Notes: generated from the letters alone by a model not told the origin. Shown: positions 41,434 to 60,924, counted from the stretch's first letter. The stretch is DNA of 64,000 nt from Hyphomicrobium_A sp963817485 (GCA_963817485.1 CAWFOR010000016.1:186001-250000), one strand, 5' to 3'. Made by a program: numbers and translations.

Positions 41434-41801
41434 CACAGCACCTCCGGCGCGAGCGACACGATCTTCATGTGGTTCTTGGCCCGAAGCTCGCGCGTCACCG
41501 GCCCGAAGATGCGGGTGCCGACCGGCTCGCCCTGCGGGTTGATCAGCACGGCCGCGTTGCGGTCGAAGCGGATGAGCGAGCCGTCCGGGCGGCGCACGCC
41601 CTTGGCGGTCCGCACCACCACGGCCTTCATCACCTGGCCCTTCTTGACGCGGCCCTTCGGGATCGCCTCCTTCACCGACACGACGATGATGTCGCCGACG
41701 GTGGCGTACTTGCGCTTCGACCCGCCCAGCACCTTGATGCACTGAACGCGGCGAGCGCCCGAATTGTCAGCGACGTCGAGATTGGTCTCCATCTGGATCA
41801 T
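41433..41801 (-). CDS. rplN: 50S ribosomal protein L14
   Basis: 122 residues. Starts MIQMETNLDVADNSGARRV at 41801; the open frame to 41819 adds six residues without family match. Body text KYATVGDIIVVSVKEAIP, VKKGQVMKAVVVRTAKGVRR, and AVLINPQGEPVGTRIFGPV is typical. First gene of the spc operon, after rpsQ (91 bases). Stop overlaps the rplX start. Unbroken. Confidence 0.98.
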   Translation of the reverse strand: MIQMETNLDVADNSGARRVQCIKVLGGSKRKYATVGDIIVVSVKEAIPKGRVKKGQVMKAVVVRTAKGVRRPDGSLIRFDRNAAVLINPQGEPVGTRIFGPVTRELRAKNHMKIVSLAPEVL

Positions 41802-41892
41802 CGCATCGGTCCTTTCCAACTGCCGCTAGAAGCGGCCTCTTTCCTTCATCGAGCCCGGCGGGCTCAAAAGCTCTCGTTTCGCCTCGCGGCCG

Positions 41893-42129
41893 CTAGCGGC
41901 CTTCGGTCACTACCGTCCAGCGCTTGTTCTTCGAGATCGGCGCGCTCTCGATGATCTCCACCCGGTCGCCGATTTTGAAAGCGTTGTTCTCGTCGTGGGC
42001 GTGATACTTCTTGGTGCGCCGCACGGTCTTCTTGAACAGTGGGTGCGTGTAGCGGCGCTCGACCTCGACAACGATCGTCTTGTTGTTCTTGTCGGATACG
42101 ACCACGCCCTGCAGTACGCGCTTCGGCAT
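41893..42129 (-). CDS. rpsQ: 30S ribosomal protein S17
   Basis: 78 residues. MPKRVLQGVVVSDKNNKTI at the start, then RYTHPLFKKTVRRTKKYHAHD and RVEIIESAPISKNKRWTVV (in parts). OB-fold primary binder of 16S rRNA. Five bases after rpmC; last gene of the S10 operon. Unbroken. Confidence 0.98.
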   Translation of the reverse strand: MPKRVLQGVVVSDKNNKTIVVEVERRYTHPLFKKTVRRTKKYHAHDENNAFKIGDRVEIIESAPISKNKRWTVVTEGR

Positions 42130-42134
42130 CGTGA

Positions 42135-42350
42135 TTACTCCTTCGAAGCGCGTTTGGCGCCGCCAGCCCGCTTGGAGCGGGCAACCGTCAGAAGCCGCGC
42201 GATGTCGCGGCGCACCTCGCGCACGCGCGACGTATTCTCGAGCTGGCCCGAGGCCCGCTGGAAGCGCAGGTTGAACTGCTCCTTCTTGAGCTTGTCGACC
42301 TGGTCCTCGATCTGGTCGATGGACATGTCCCGCATTGAATCCGCTTTCAT
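42135..42350 (-). CDS. rpmC: 50S ribosomal protein L29
   Basis: 71 residues. Small helical protein at the tunnel exit that helps dock SRP and trigger factor. QIEDQVDKLKKEQFNLRFQ and QLENTSRVREVRRDIARLL match the family; the C-tail is basic (RSKRAGGAKRASKE). Start could also be at Met6 or Met9 of this frame; I use the first. Between rplP and rpsQ, 13 and 5 bases apart. Unbroken. Confidence 0.95.
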   Translation of the reverse strand: MKADSMRDMSIDQIEDQVDKLKKEQFNLRFQRASGQLENTSRVREVRRDIARLLTVARSKRAGGAKRASKE

Positions 42351-42363
42351 CTCGAAACCCTCG

Positions 42364-42774
42364 TCAACCGACGCGCGTCACGATGCGCGTCTTGATCGGC
42401 AGCTTGGCCGCACCCAGCACCAGCGCCTCGCGTGCGATCTGGTCCGTCACCCCGTCAAGCTCGAACATGATGCGGCCGGGCTTCACGCGTGCGCACCACA
42501 GCTCCGGCGAGCCCTTTCCGGAGCCCATGCGAACTTCCGCCGGCTTCTTCGTCACCGGCAGGTCCGGGAAAATGCGGATCCAGACGCGTCCGGCGCGCTT
42601 CATGTGGCGCGTGATCGCGCGCCGCGCGGCCTCGATCTGGCGCGCGGTGACGCGCTCGGGCTCCACCGCCTTGAGGCCGTGCGAGCCGAAGTTCAGATCG
42701 GTGCCGCCCTTGGCATTGCCATGGATGCGGCCCTTGAAGGCCTTGCGGTATTTCGTGCGCTTTGGTTGCAGCAT
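42364..42774 (-). CDS. rplP: 50S ribosomal protein L16
   Basis: 136 residues. MLQPKRTKYRKAFKGRIHG at the start, then FGSHGLKAVEPERVTARQIEA, GRVWIRIFPDLPVTKKPAE, MGSGKGSPELW and PGRIMFELDGV. Close to the A site and peptidyl transferase centre. Unbroken. Between rpsC and rpmC. Confidence 0.98.
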   Translation of the reverse strand: MLQPKRTKYRKAFKGRIHGNAKGGTDLNFGSHGLKAVEPERVTARQIEAARRAITRHMKRAGRVWIRIFPDLPVTKKPAEVRMGSGKGSPELWCARVKPGRIMFELDGVTDQIAREALVLGAAKLPIKTRIVTRVG

Positions 42775-42786
42775 CGTCTCTGTTCC

Positions 42787-43584
42787 TTAGGCCTTCTTTT
42801 CCCCGGCGCCTTCGGCGGGACGCTCGGGCGCGCGGTCGCGGCGCTCGCCGCCCCGATCGCGATCGCCGCCGCGGTCCCTGTCGCCGTCACGCCGGCGCCC
42901 GCCGCCGCCGCTCTCCTGCAACTCGGTGTTTTTCTTCTCGGAGGCCATCGGATCGTGCTCCATGATCTCGCCCTTGAAGATCCAGACCTTGATCCCGATG
43001 ACGCCGTAGGCGGTCTTCGCGATGCCGTAGCCGAAGTCGATGTCGGCGCGCAGCGTGTGCAGCGGCACGCGGCCCTCGCGGTACCACTCCGTGCGCGCGA
43101 TCTCAGCGCCGCCGAGCCGGCCAGCGACGTTGATGCGGATGCCGAGCGCGCCAAGCCGCAGCGCCGACTGCACCGCGCGCTTCATGGCGCGACGGAAGGC
43201 GACGCGGCGCTCGAGCTGCTGGGCGATCGTCTCGGCAACGAGAGTTGCATCGACTTCCGGCTTGCGGATCTCGACGATGTTGAGGTGCACCTCGGAATCG
43301 GTGAAGCGCGCGAGCTCGCTGCGCAGCTTCTCGATGTCGGCGCCCTTCTTGCCGATGAGCACGCCCGGGCGCGCCGTGTGCACGGTGACGCGGCACTTCT
43401 TGTGCGGGCGCTCGATGACGACCTTGGCGATGCCGGCCTGGCGGCGCTGCTGCATGATGTGCTCGCGCATCTTCATGTCTTGGTGCAGCAGCCGGCCGTA
43501 CTCGGCCCGGCCCGCAAACCAGCGGCTGTCCCAGGTGCGGTTGACGCCGACGCGCAGGCCGACGGGGTTGACCTTTTGGCCCAT
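42787..43584 (-). CDS. rpsC: 30S ribosomal protein S3 with Arg/Asp-rich C-terminal tail
   Basis: 265 residues; family core about 210-220. Head protein at the mRNA entry with helicase role. Core text: MGQKVNPVGLRVGVNRTWDS, the KH segment RPGVLIGKKGADIEKLR, and RTEWYREGRVPLHTLRADIDFG near 165-185. The C-terminal ~45 residues are low complexity with RRRDGDRDRGGDRDRGG and RRDRAPERP, a mixed-charge Arg/Asp tail like those of RpoZ and S5. The stop is one base before the rplV... order, with the rplV stop adjoining this start. Unbroken. Confidence 0.97.
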   Translation of the reverse strand: MGQKVNPVGLRVGVNRTWDSRWFAGRAEYGRLLHQDMKMREHIMQQRRQAGIAKVVIERPHKKCRVTVHTARPGVLIGKKGADIEKLRSELARFTDSEVHLNIVEIRKPEVDATLVAETIAQQLERRVAFRRAMKRAVQSALRLGALGIRINVAGRLGGAEIARTEWYREGRVPLHTLRADIDFGYGIAKTAYGVIGIKVWIFKGEIMEHDPMASEKKNTELQESGGGGRRRDGDRDRGGDRDRGGERRDRAPERPAEGAGEKKA

Positions 43585-44127
43585 TTAAACGGTCTCCTTG
43601 CCGGACTTACCGGCCTTGGCGGTGCTCTTGGCGGCCGCCGGCTTTGACGGCTTGCCCTGCTTTTGCGGCTTGTCGCCCTTCGCTTGTGCGGCGGGCTTGC
43701 CGGCGCCCTTGGGGGCTTCCTTCGTCTTCTTCACGCGCTTCTTGGCGGAGGCATCCTCCTCCGTCTGGCGCACGATGATCGTGATCTGCGCGAACGGCTT
43801 CATGATCGAGCTGGCGCGACCGCGACCGCGCGCGGCGAAGCGCTTCATCACCAGGTTCTTGCCGACCCACGCCTCCGAGACGATGAGGTCGTTGACGTCG
43901 AGGTCGTGGTTGTTCTCCGCGTTGGCGACCGCCGACATGACGCACTTGCGCACGTCCTGCGCGATGCGCTTCCTCGAGAACTCGAGGTCCGCCAGCGCGG
44001 TATCGACCTTCTTGCCGCGGATCAGACCGGCGACGAGGTTGAGCTTGCGCGGCGAAACCCTCAGGTTCCGCACGACGGCCCGTGCCTCGTTCTCCGGCAG
44101 ACTGCGCTCGCGTTTGGGCTTGCCCAT
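43585..44127 (-). CDS. rplV: 50S ribosomal protein L22 with Lys/Ala-rich C-terminal tail
   Basis: 180 residues; family core about 115-130. Lines the exit tunnel with L4. Core: LRVSPRKLNLVAGLIRGKKV and CVMSAVANAENNHDLDVN, then GRGRASSIMKPFAQITIIV. The last ~55 residues (after EEDASAKKRVKKTKEAPKG) are Lys/Ala/Pro/Gln low complexity reminiscent of histone H1 tails and of the L5 N-terminus. Start at 44127 (MGKPKRERSLPENEARAVV). Its stop directly abuts the rpsC start. Unbroken. Confidence 0.96.
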   Translation of the reverse strand: MGKPKRERSLPENEARAVVRNLRVSPRKLNLVAGLIRGKKVDTALADLEFSRKRIAQDVRKCVMSAVANAENNHDLDVNDLIVSEAWVGKNLVMKRFAARGRGRASSIMKPFAQITIIVRQTEEDASAKKRVKKTKEAPKGAGKPAAQAKGDKPQKQGKPSKPAAAKSTAKAGKSGKETV

Positions 44128-44144
44128 AATTCTTCGCCTTCGCC

Positions 44145-44426
44145 TTACTTCGACTTGACCGCTTTCTTGTCGCCGCTGTGTCCGTGGAAGGTCCGCGTCG
44201 GCGCGAACTCGCCGAACTTGTGCCCGATCATGTCCTCGGTCACCGCCACGGGAACGTGCTTGTGGCCGTTGTGGACGCCGAACGTCAGGCCAACGAACTG
44301 CGGCAGGATCGTCGAGCGCCGGCTCCACATCTTGATGATCTCGTTGCGGCCCGACGTACGCACTTTCTCCGCCTTCTTGAGGATATAGCCGTCGACGAAC
44401 GGACCCTTCCAAACTGCGCGTGTCAT
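44145..44426 (-). CDS. rpsS: 30S ribosomal protein S19
   Basis: 93 residues. Start MTRAVWKGPFVDGYILKKA at 44426; the longer frame upstream is out of family. Then WSRRSTILPQFVGLTFGVHNG, HVPVAVTEDMIGHKFGEFAP and TRTFHGHSGDKK. Head protein near the decoding site. Between rplB and rplV. Unbroken. Confidence 0.98.
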   Translation of the reverse strand: MTRAVWKGPFVDGYILKKAEKVRTSGRNEIIKMWSRRSTILPQFVGLTFGVHNGHKHVPVAVTEDMIGHKFGEFAPTRTFHGHSGDKKAVKSK

Positions 44427-44452
44427 ACGTGTTCTCCTAGAGCCGCAAAGGC

Positions 44453-45277
44453 CTACTTCTTCTTCGCCTTGCGGCTGCGGATGATGTACTTGTCGGTCGA
44501 CTTGTTCTTGCGCGTCTTGGCGCCCTTCGTGGGCTTGCCCCACGGCGTCGCCCAGTGCTTGCCGCCCTTGGTGCGGCCGCCGTTGGGATGGTCGATCGGG
44601 TTCATGGCGATCGAGCGCACCGTCGGTCGATTTCCCTTCCAGCGCGTGCGGCCGGCCTTGCCGGTCACGTGTTGGAGTGGTCCGGATTGGAGACTGCACC
44701 GATCGTCGCCATGCACTCGGCGCGCACGCGACGCGTCTCGCCCGAGTTGAGCTTCAGGATCGCCCAGCCGGAATCGCGGCCGACGAGCTGCACGAAGGCG
44801 CCGGCGGAGCGCGCGATCTGGCCGCCGCGGCCGGCCTTCAGCTCGACGTTGTGCACGATGGTGCCGATCGGCATGCCCGCAAGCGGCATGGCGTTGCCGG
44901 GCTTCACGTCGACCTTCTCGCCCGCGACCACCTGATCGCCGACGGCCAGGCGCTGCGGCGCGAGGATGTAGGCGAGGTCGCCGTCCTCGTATTTGACCAG
45001 GGCGATGAACGCCGTGCGGTTGGGATCGTATTCCAGCCGCTCGATCTTGCCGGGGACGTCGTACTTGCGCCGGCGGAAATCGACGAGACGATAGCGCTGC
45101 TTGTGGCCGCCGCCGATGTGGCGCGTGGTGATACGGCCGTCGTTGTTGCGCCCGCCGGTCTTGGTCTTGCCCTCGATGAGCATCTTGATCGGCGCGACCC
45201 TTCCACAGCTGGCTGCGGTCGACCTGCACGAGCTGGCGCAGGCTGGGTGTCGTCGGACGGAATGTCTTGAGTGCCAT
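44453..45277 (-). CDS. rplB: 50S ribosomal protein L2 (+1 at 45196 and -1 near 44669)
   Basis: Needed for subunit joining and peptidyl transferase. Family length about 275 residues. MALKTFRPTTPSLRQLV at the start, then LWKG, where an extra base at 45196 shifts MLIEGKTKTGGRNNDGR into another frame. The body reads GGGHKQRYRLVDFRRRKYD through RAECMATIGAVSNPDHSN. A base is missing near 44669, after which VTGKAGRTRWKG and MNPIDHPNGG continue in the original frame. The conserved His of MNPIDHPNGG is intact. The two events cancel, so start and stop share a frame. Both are probably sequencing errors. Confidence 0.93.
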   Translation of the reverse strand: MALKTFRPTTPSLRQLVQVDRSQLWKGRADQDAHRGQDQDRRAQQRRPYHHAPHRRRPQAALSSRRFPPAQVRRPRQDRAAGIRSQPHGVHRPGQIRGRRPRLHPRAAAPGRRRSGGRGREGRREARQRHAACGHADRHHRAQRRAEGRPRRPDRALRRRLRAARRPRFRLGDPEAQLGRDASRARRVHGDDRCSLQSGPLQHVTGKAGRTRWKGNRPTVRSIAMNPIDHPNGGRTKGGKHWATPWGKPTKGAKTRKNKSTDKYIIRSRKAKKK

Positions 45278-45289
45278 GGTCCCGTCTCC

Positions 45290-45583
45290 TTACAGCCCGG
45301 TCGCCACGTCGATGTGGTGACCCTCGGCGAGCGTCACGATCGCCTTCTTGGTGTCGCTCTGCAGCGCGCGGCGCCCGCGGAAGGTCTTGAGCTTGCCCTT
45401 GCGCACGATGGTGTTCACGGCCTTGACCTTGACCTTGAACAGGTTCTCGATCGCCGACTTGATCTCGACCTTGGTCGCGTTGCGCGCCACGTTGAAGATG
45501 ACCTGGTTTGCTTCCGACACCAGCGTCGACTTCTCGGTGATCACCGGCGAGACGATGACGTCGTAGGGGCTGTGCGGCTTCAT
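45290..45583 (-). CDS. rplW: 50S ribosomal protein L23
   Basis: 97 residues. Exit-tunnel docking site for trigger factor and SRP. SPVITEKSTLVSEANQVIFNV at the N-terminus (in part), then EIKSAIENLFKVKVKAVNT and KLKTFRGRRALQSDTKKA. Start overlaps the rplD stop by four bases (ATGA). Unbroken. Between rplD and rplB. Confidence 0.97.
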   Translation of the reverse strand: MKPHSPYDVIVSPVITEKSTLVSEANQVIFNVARNATKVEIKSAIENLFKVKVKAVNTIVRKGKLKTFRGRRALQSDTKKAIVTLAEGHHIDVATGL

Positions 45584-46243
45584 GACTTGGCCTCCGCGCG
45601 CGCCTTGCCGTTGGCCGCGTCCTTGAAGCGCTCCTCCAGCGCGTCGATCGCCGCCTTGGTGAGCACCAGCGTCTTGCGGCGCAGGATGTCGTAGACGTTG
45701 ATGCCCTGAACGGGGAGCACGTCGATGTTGGGCAGGTTGCGCACCGCGCGCACGAAGCTCGCCTCGAGCTCGGCGCCGTCGATGATCAGCACGTTGCTCC
45801 ACGCGAGCTTGGCGAACTGGTCCCTGAGGGCCGAGGTCTTGCCGTCCTTGGAGGCGGCCTTGTCGAGCACCACGATCTCGCCGGCCTGCGCCTTGGCAGA
45901 GAGGGCGTGGCGCAGCGCGAGAGCGCGCACCTTCTTGGGCAGCTCGATCGCGTGGCTGCGCGGCTTTGGGCCGAAGGCCTTGCCGCCACCGCGCCACTGC
46001 GGCACCGACTTGTCGCCGTGACGGGCGCTGGCCGGAGCCCTTCTGCTTGTACATCTTCTTGCCGGTGACGTTCACTTCCGAACGGTCCTGGGCGTGATGC
46101 GTGCCGGCCATGCGCTTCAGGAGCTGATAGCGCACCATGCGGTGGATGAGATCGGGGCGCGGCTTGAGGCCGAAGATCGCATCCGCGAGCTCGACCGTGC
46201 CGGCCTTGGAGGCCTCGAGCGTGGTGACGTCGGCTTTCATCAC
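45580..46243 (-). CDS. rplD: 50S ribosomal protein L4 (+1 frame break at 46027)
   Basis: Exit-tunnel protein; in E. coli it also represses the S10 operon. About 220 residues after repair. N-terminal part ELADAIFGLKPRPDLIHRMV and VTGKKMYKQKGSGQ is followed, after dropping one base at 46027, by ARHGDKSVPQWRGGGKAFGP and SHAIELPKKVRALALRHAL to the C-terminus. The restored join is exactly that of Brucella L4. Start MMKADVTTLEASKAG at 46243, overlapping the rplC stop by four bases. Confidence 0.93.
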
Positions 46244-46965
46244 GCGGTCTCCTTCGGCTCGGTCGATTGCGGCGCATCCGAGGAGCCGCTGCGGGGCTTG
46301 AAGGCGCCGGGACTCGGGGCATCCTTCGGCGGGTTCTTCAGGACGGCGTCGCGCACCAGCACCCAGCCGCCCTTGGAGCCCGGGACCGCGCCGCGCACCA
46401 TCACGAGGCCGCGCTCCGGATCGGTCTTCACGACGACGAGGTTCTGCGTCGTCACCCGCTCCGCACCCATGTGGCCGGCCATCTTCTTGCCCTTGAACAC
46501 CTTGCCCGGGTCCTGGCGCTGGCCGGTCGAGCCGTGGCTGCGGTGGCTGAGCGAGACGCCGTGCGTCGCCCGCAGGCCGCCGAAGTTCCAGCGCTTCATG
46601 GCGCCTGGAAAGCCCTTGCCCTGGCTCGAGCCGGTCACGTCGACGAACTGGCCGGCGATGAAGTGGTCGGCGGTGATCTGCGCACCGACCTCGATCAGGT
46701 TCTCAGGCGACACCCGGAACTCGACCAGCTTGCGCTTGGGCTCGACCTTGGCGACGGCGAAGTTTTGCCGCTCGGCCTTGGTGAGGCGCGCGGGCTTGCG
46801 CGTGCCGGCACCGAGCTGCAGCGCGGTGTAGCCGTTCTTGTCGTTGGTGCGATGACCGACAACCTGGACGTTGTCGAGCTTCAACACGGTCACCGGGATA
46901 TGCTCTCCGGCCTCCGTGAAGATGCGGGTCATGCCCAGCTTCTGTGCAATTACTCCGGAACGCAT
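46240..46965 (-). CDS. rplC: 50S ribosomal protein L3
   Basis: 241 residues. I use the ATG at 46965 (MRSGVIAQKLGMTRIFTE) because GGAAGGA lies nine bases before it, whereas the ATG at 46974 is too close to it. Text GFPGAMKRWNFGGLRATHGVS, SHRSHGSTGQRQDPGKVFKG (in parts) and MAGHMGAERVTTQNL is diagnostic; the Gln of GQRQDPG is the methylated site in E. coli. The last ~25 residues are a Pro/Ser-rich tail. Unbroken. Confidence 0.97.
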   Translation of the reverse strand: MRSGVIAQKLGMTRIFTEAGEHIPVTVLKLDNVQVVGHRTNDKNGYTALQLGAGTRKPARLTKAERQNFAVAKVEPKRKLVEFRVSPENLIEVGAQITADHFIAGQFVDVTGSSQGKGFPGAMKRWNFGGLRATHGVSLSHRSHGSTGQRQDPGKVFKGKKMAGHMGAERVTTQNLVVVKTDPERGLVMVRGAVPGSKGGWVLVRDAVLKNPPKDAPSPGAFKPRSGSSDAPQSTEPKETA

Positions 46966-47024
46966 GAGAAGCATTCCTTCCTTTTCGTTTGAGCCCTTGG
47001 CGACTTAGCCGGCTCGGAAAATCC

Positions 47025-47333
47025 TCAGAGCTTGATCTCGACGTCGACGCCTGCCGCCAGGTCGAGCTTCATCAGAGCATCGACCGTCTGCGGCGTGGGA
47101 TCGACGATGTCCAGGAGGCGCTTGTGCGTGCGCATCTCGAACTGATCGCGACTCTTCTTGTCGATGTGCGGCGAACGGTTGACGGTGAACTTCTCGATGC
47201 GCGTCGGTAGCGGGATCGGCCCGCGCACCTCGGCGCCCGTGCGTTTCGCCGTGTTGACGATCTCCCGCGTCGAGGCATCGAGAATTCGATGATCGAATGC
47301 CTTGAGACGGATGCGAATGTTTTGGCCGTTCAT
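47025..47333 (-). CDS. rpsJ: 30S ribosomal protein S10 / NusE
   Basis: 102 residues. First gene of the S10 operon; S10 also acts as NusE in transcription antitermination. Start MNGQNIRIRLKAFDHRILD at 47333. Body has TGAEVRGPIPLPTRIEKFTV, RSPHIDKKSRDQFEMRTHKR and LDIVDPTPQTVDALMKLDL. The usual long S10 leader is absent here: it follows tuf by only 57 bases, so it is likely read with the str operon. Unbroken. Confidence 0.97.
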   Translation of the reverse strand: MNGQNIRIRLKAFDHRILDASTREIVNTAKRTGAEVRGPIPLPTRIEKFTVNRSPHIDKKSRDQFEMRTHKRLLDIVDPTPQTVDALMKLDLAAGVDVEIKL

Positions 47334-47390
47334 GTCCCGCACTCTTCCAAAAGAAGAAGCGCCCGAACCGGGGCGCTCTCCTCCTTGCCC

Positions 47391-48583
<1,193 letters not shown>

Positions 48584-48661
48584 CGTTGGCTCTCCACTTA
48601 GCTAACAAGTCATCTCTTTTTTTGCGGGGCGCTTCTCACGGCTCCCCGCGTCTCATCATCA

Positions 48662-50753
<2,092 letters not shown>

Positions 50754-50776
50754 GCGTCAGCGCTCCGAAGATCCGG

Positions 50777-51247
50777 TCACCAGCGGTAATGGGAGAAGGC
50801 GCGGTTCGCCTCTGCCATCTTGTGTGTGTCTTCCCGCTTCTTGACCGCGGTCCCCCGGTTGTTGGCCGCATCCAAAAGCTCGCCCGAAAGCCGATCGACC
50901 ATGGTGTTCTCGTTGCGGGCGCGGGCGGCCGTGATGATCCAGCGGATGGCGAGAGCCTGGCGCCGCTCGTTGCGCACCTCGACCGGCACCTGGTAGGTGG
51001 CGCCGCCGACGCGCCGCGAGCGCACCTCGACTGCGGGCATCACGTTGTCGAGCGCCTGATGGAAGAGCTGCACCGGGCTCGCCTTGCCCTTCTGCTCCAT
51101 CCGATCGAACGCGCCATACACGATGCTCTCGGCTGCCGACTTCTTGCCCTCCTTCATCACCGCGTTCATGAACTTGGTGATGACGACCTCTCCGAACTTG
51201 GGGTCCGGATTGACGACGCGCTTGTCGGCCTTGTGACGACGGGACAT
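50777..51247 (-). CDS. rpsG: 30S ribosomal protein S7
   Basis: 156 residues. Initiates head assembly and represses the str operon in E. coli. MSRRHKADKRVVNPDPKFG at the start, then VITKFMNAVMKEGKKSAAE, NVMPAVEVRSRRVGGATYQVP, and TAARARNENTMVDRLSGELLD. Length and text are those of alphaproteobacterial S7. 23 bases upstream of fusA. Unbroken. Confidence 0.98.
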   Translation of the reverse strand: MSRRHKADKRVVNPDPKFGEVVITKFMNAVMKEGKKSAAESIVYGAFDRMEQKGKASPVQLFHQALDNVMPAVEVRSRRVGGATYQVPVEVRNERRQALAIRWIITAARARNENTMVDRLSGELLDAANNRGTAVKKREDTHKMAEANRAFSHYRW

Positions 51248-51343
51248 CTCTTCTTTGTCCTTCGCTTCGATCTCTCAATACATAGGGGCCGCAATCCCGG
51301 CCCCTGGACCCCGCCTTGCGGCGGAGATGACCGCTCGCGGCGG

Positions 51344-51715
51344 TCACTTCGGACGTTTCGCTCCGTACTTGGAACGGCGCTGCCGGCGGTCGGCGACGCC
51401 TTGGGTGTCGAGAACGCCGCGCACGATGTGGTAGCGCACGCCGGGAAGGTCTTTGACGCGGCCGCCGCGGATGAGCACGACGGAGTGCTCCTGCAGGTTA
51501 TGGCCCTCGCCCGGGATGTAGCCGATGACCTCAAAGCCGTTCGTCAGCCGGATCTTGGCGACCTTGCGCAGCGCCGAGTTGGGCTTCTTCGGCGTCGTTG
51601 TATAGACGCGCGTGCACACGCCGCGCTTCTGCGGGCAGCCTTCCATGTGCCGCGATTTCTCGCGGTAGCTCTTCTGGCCCCGGGGCTTCCGGATCAACTG
51701 TTGTATCGTCGGCAT
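51344..51715 (-). CDS. rpsL: 30S ribosomal protein S12
   Basis: 123 residues. Decoding-site protein. Start MPTIQQLIRKPRGQKSYRE at 51715; upstream frame to 51823 is not family-like. CPQKRGVCTRVYTTTPKKPN and IPGEGHNLQEHSVVLIRGGRV are conserved. Lys43 and Lys88, where streptomycin-resistance substitutions occur, are wild type. First gene of the str operon; promoter about 230 bases upstream. Unbroken. Confidence 0.98.
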   Translation of the reverse strand: MPTIQQLIRKPRGQKSYREKSRHMEGCPQKRGVCTRVYTTTPKKPNSALRKVAKIRLTNGFEVIGYIPGEGHNLQEHSVVLIRGGRVKDLPGVRYHIVRGVLDTQGVADRRQRRSKYGAKRPK

Positions 51716-51946
51716 GCGCCTCGTCCGTCCACTTTTTCGGCTTGCGCGCGGATGCGCCAAACCGAACCTGTCGAGCAACGCTTCCCTGGAAGCGAGCCCA
51801 ACACGAAAAAACCAGAGGATCATGCGCCCCCGCTTGAGGCCGCAGATCGTGGTCCGAATTTGTCCTCTGCTTTGCGACGGCAGCGTTTAGGCCAAGGCCC
51901 GTGAAGGGCGCAAAATTGGTCTACCACCTACCGTGAGAGTGCGAGA

Positions 51947-51975
51947 GCTATATACACGGCGCCGAATCCGGTCAA
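51947..51975 (-). promoter_or_regulatory. sigma70-type promoter of the str operon
   Basis: On the minus strand TTGACC, 17 bases, TATAGC: five of six and four of six consensus bases with ideal spacing. Start would be near 51940, leaving a 5' leader of about 225 bases before rpsL. The remainder of the 51716-52130 gap, apart from this and the rpoC hairpin, shows no reading frame or RNA gene that I can support. Confidence 0.65.
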
Positions 51976-52080
51976 CACCCGCGGCCCCGCGGCGTCGATA
52001 ATTTTTTCGGGACCATTCGCCACCCGGCACGCGACGGTCCCATGCCGCGCGGAAAGTGCGGAAATATCGCTGTTTTCGCC

Positions 52081-52108
52081 GTGTGCGGCCGCCGCGACGG
52101 CCGCACAC
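52081..52108 (-). terminator. GC-rich hairpin after rpoC
   Basis: Perfect 11-base stem GTGTGCGGCCG / CGGCCGCACAC with a six-base loop, 22 bases after the rpoC stop. No U tract follows on the minus strand (GGCGAAAACAG), so termination would be weak or need Rho. Position between rpoC and the str promoter fits an operon boundary. Confidence 0.55.
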
Positions 52109-52130
52109 GCTTTGCTGGATGAGAACAGAG

Positions 52131-56353
<4,223 letters not shown>

Positions 56354-56528
56354 CCAGTCTCTCCATTCGGGGCGTGGCCGCCGCCCCGTATCAGGCAGGC
56401 GAGGACCTGAGGGCCGTCCTCGCGAAGGCGGGCTCTCGCAAAGCTGAGCCCTTCATCAGTGTGGTTCGCGCCGGATCGGCGCCGTTCGACCCGGGCCCGC
56501 GAAGGGCCCGGGGTCAATTCTCAAAAGC

Positions 56529-60688
<4,160 letters not shown>

Positions 60689-60806
60689 GTCCGCTCCTCA
60701 ATCCTTCGCGCGAGTGACGAGCCCGCGCCCTGCTGCCTGCGTGCGAGGGCCGCCAACCCTCGCCTGTCCCAGAAACCGTTCTAGAAACGGCTCACCGGAA
60801 GGTCCG

Positions 60807-60829
60807 TTTGGGGTTGCATCGACCCCAAA
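60807..60829 (-). promoter_or_regulatory. hairpin in the rplL-rpoB gap (attenuator-like)
   Basis: TTTGGGGT (60807-60814) pairs with ACCCCAAA (60822-60829), an 8-base stem and seven-base loop, about 119 bases upstream of the rpoB start. On the minus strand it is followed by CGGACC, not by a U run. In E. coli the same gap holds a partial terminator and an RNase III site that lower rpoBC relative to ribosomal protein expression. The analogy is by position. Confidence 0.45.
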
Positions 60830-60852
60830 AGACCCTCCGGAGAAACGTTCGA

Positions 60853-60924
60853 TTGGCAGTGGGCAGTCAGGCAGTCGGCAGTGAGGCACTCTTCTCCCAC
60901 TGCCAACCGCCCATTGCCGACTGC
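60853..60924. repeat. interleaved GGCAGT-type inverted repeats between rplL and rpoB
   Basis: The gap carries repeated GGCAGT/ACTGCC units. TTGGCAGTGGG (60853-60863) is the exact complement of CCCACTGCCAA (60896-60906), and GCAGTCGGCA (60871-60880) of TGCCGACTGC (60915-60924). The two pairs are interleaved (a-b-a'-b'), so both can form together only as a pseudoknot-like fold; otherwise they compete. The last repeat abuts the rplL stop. Confidence 0.75.
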
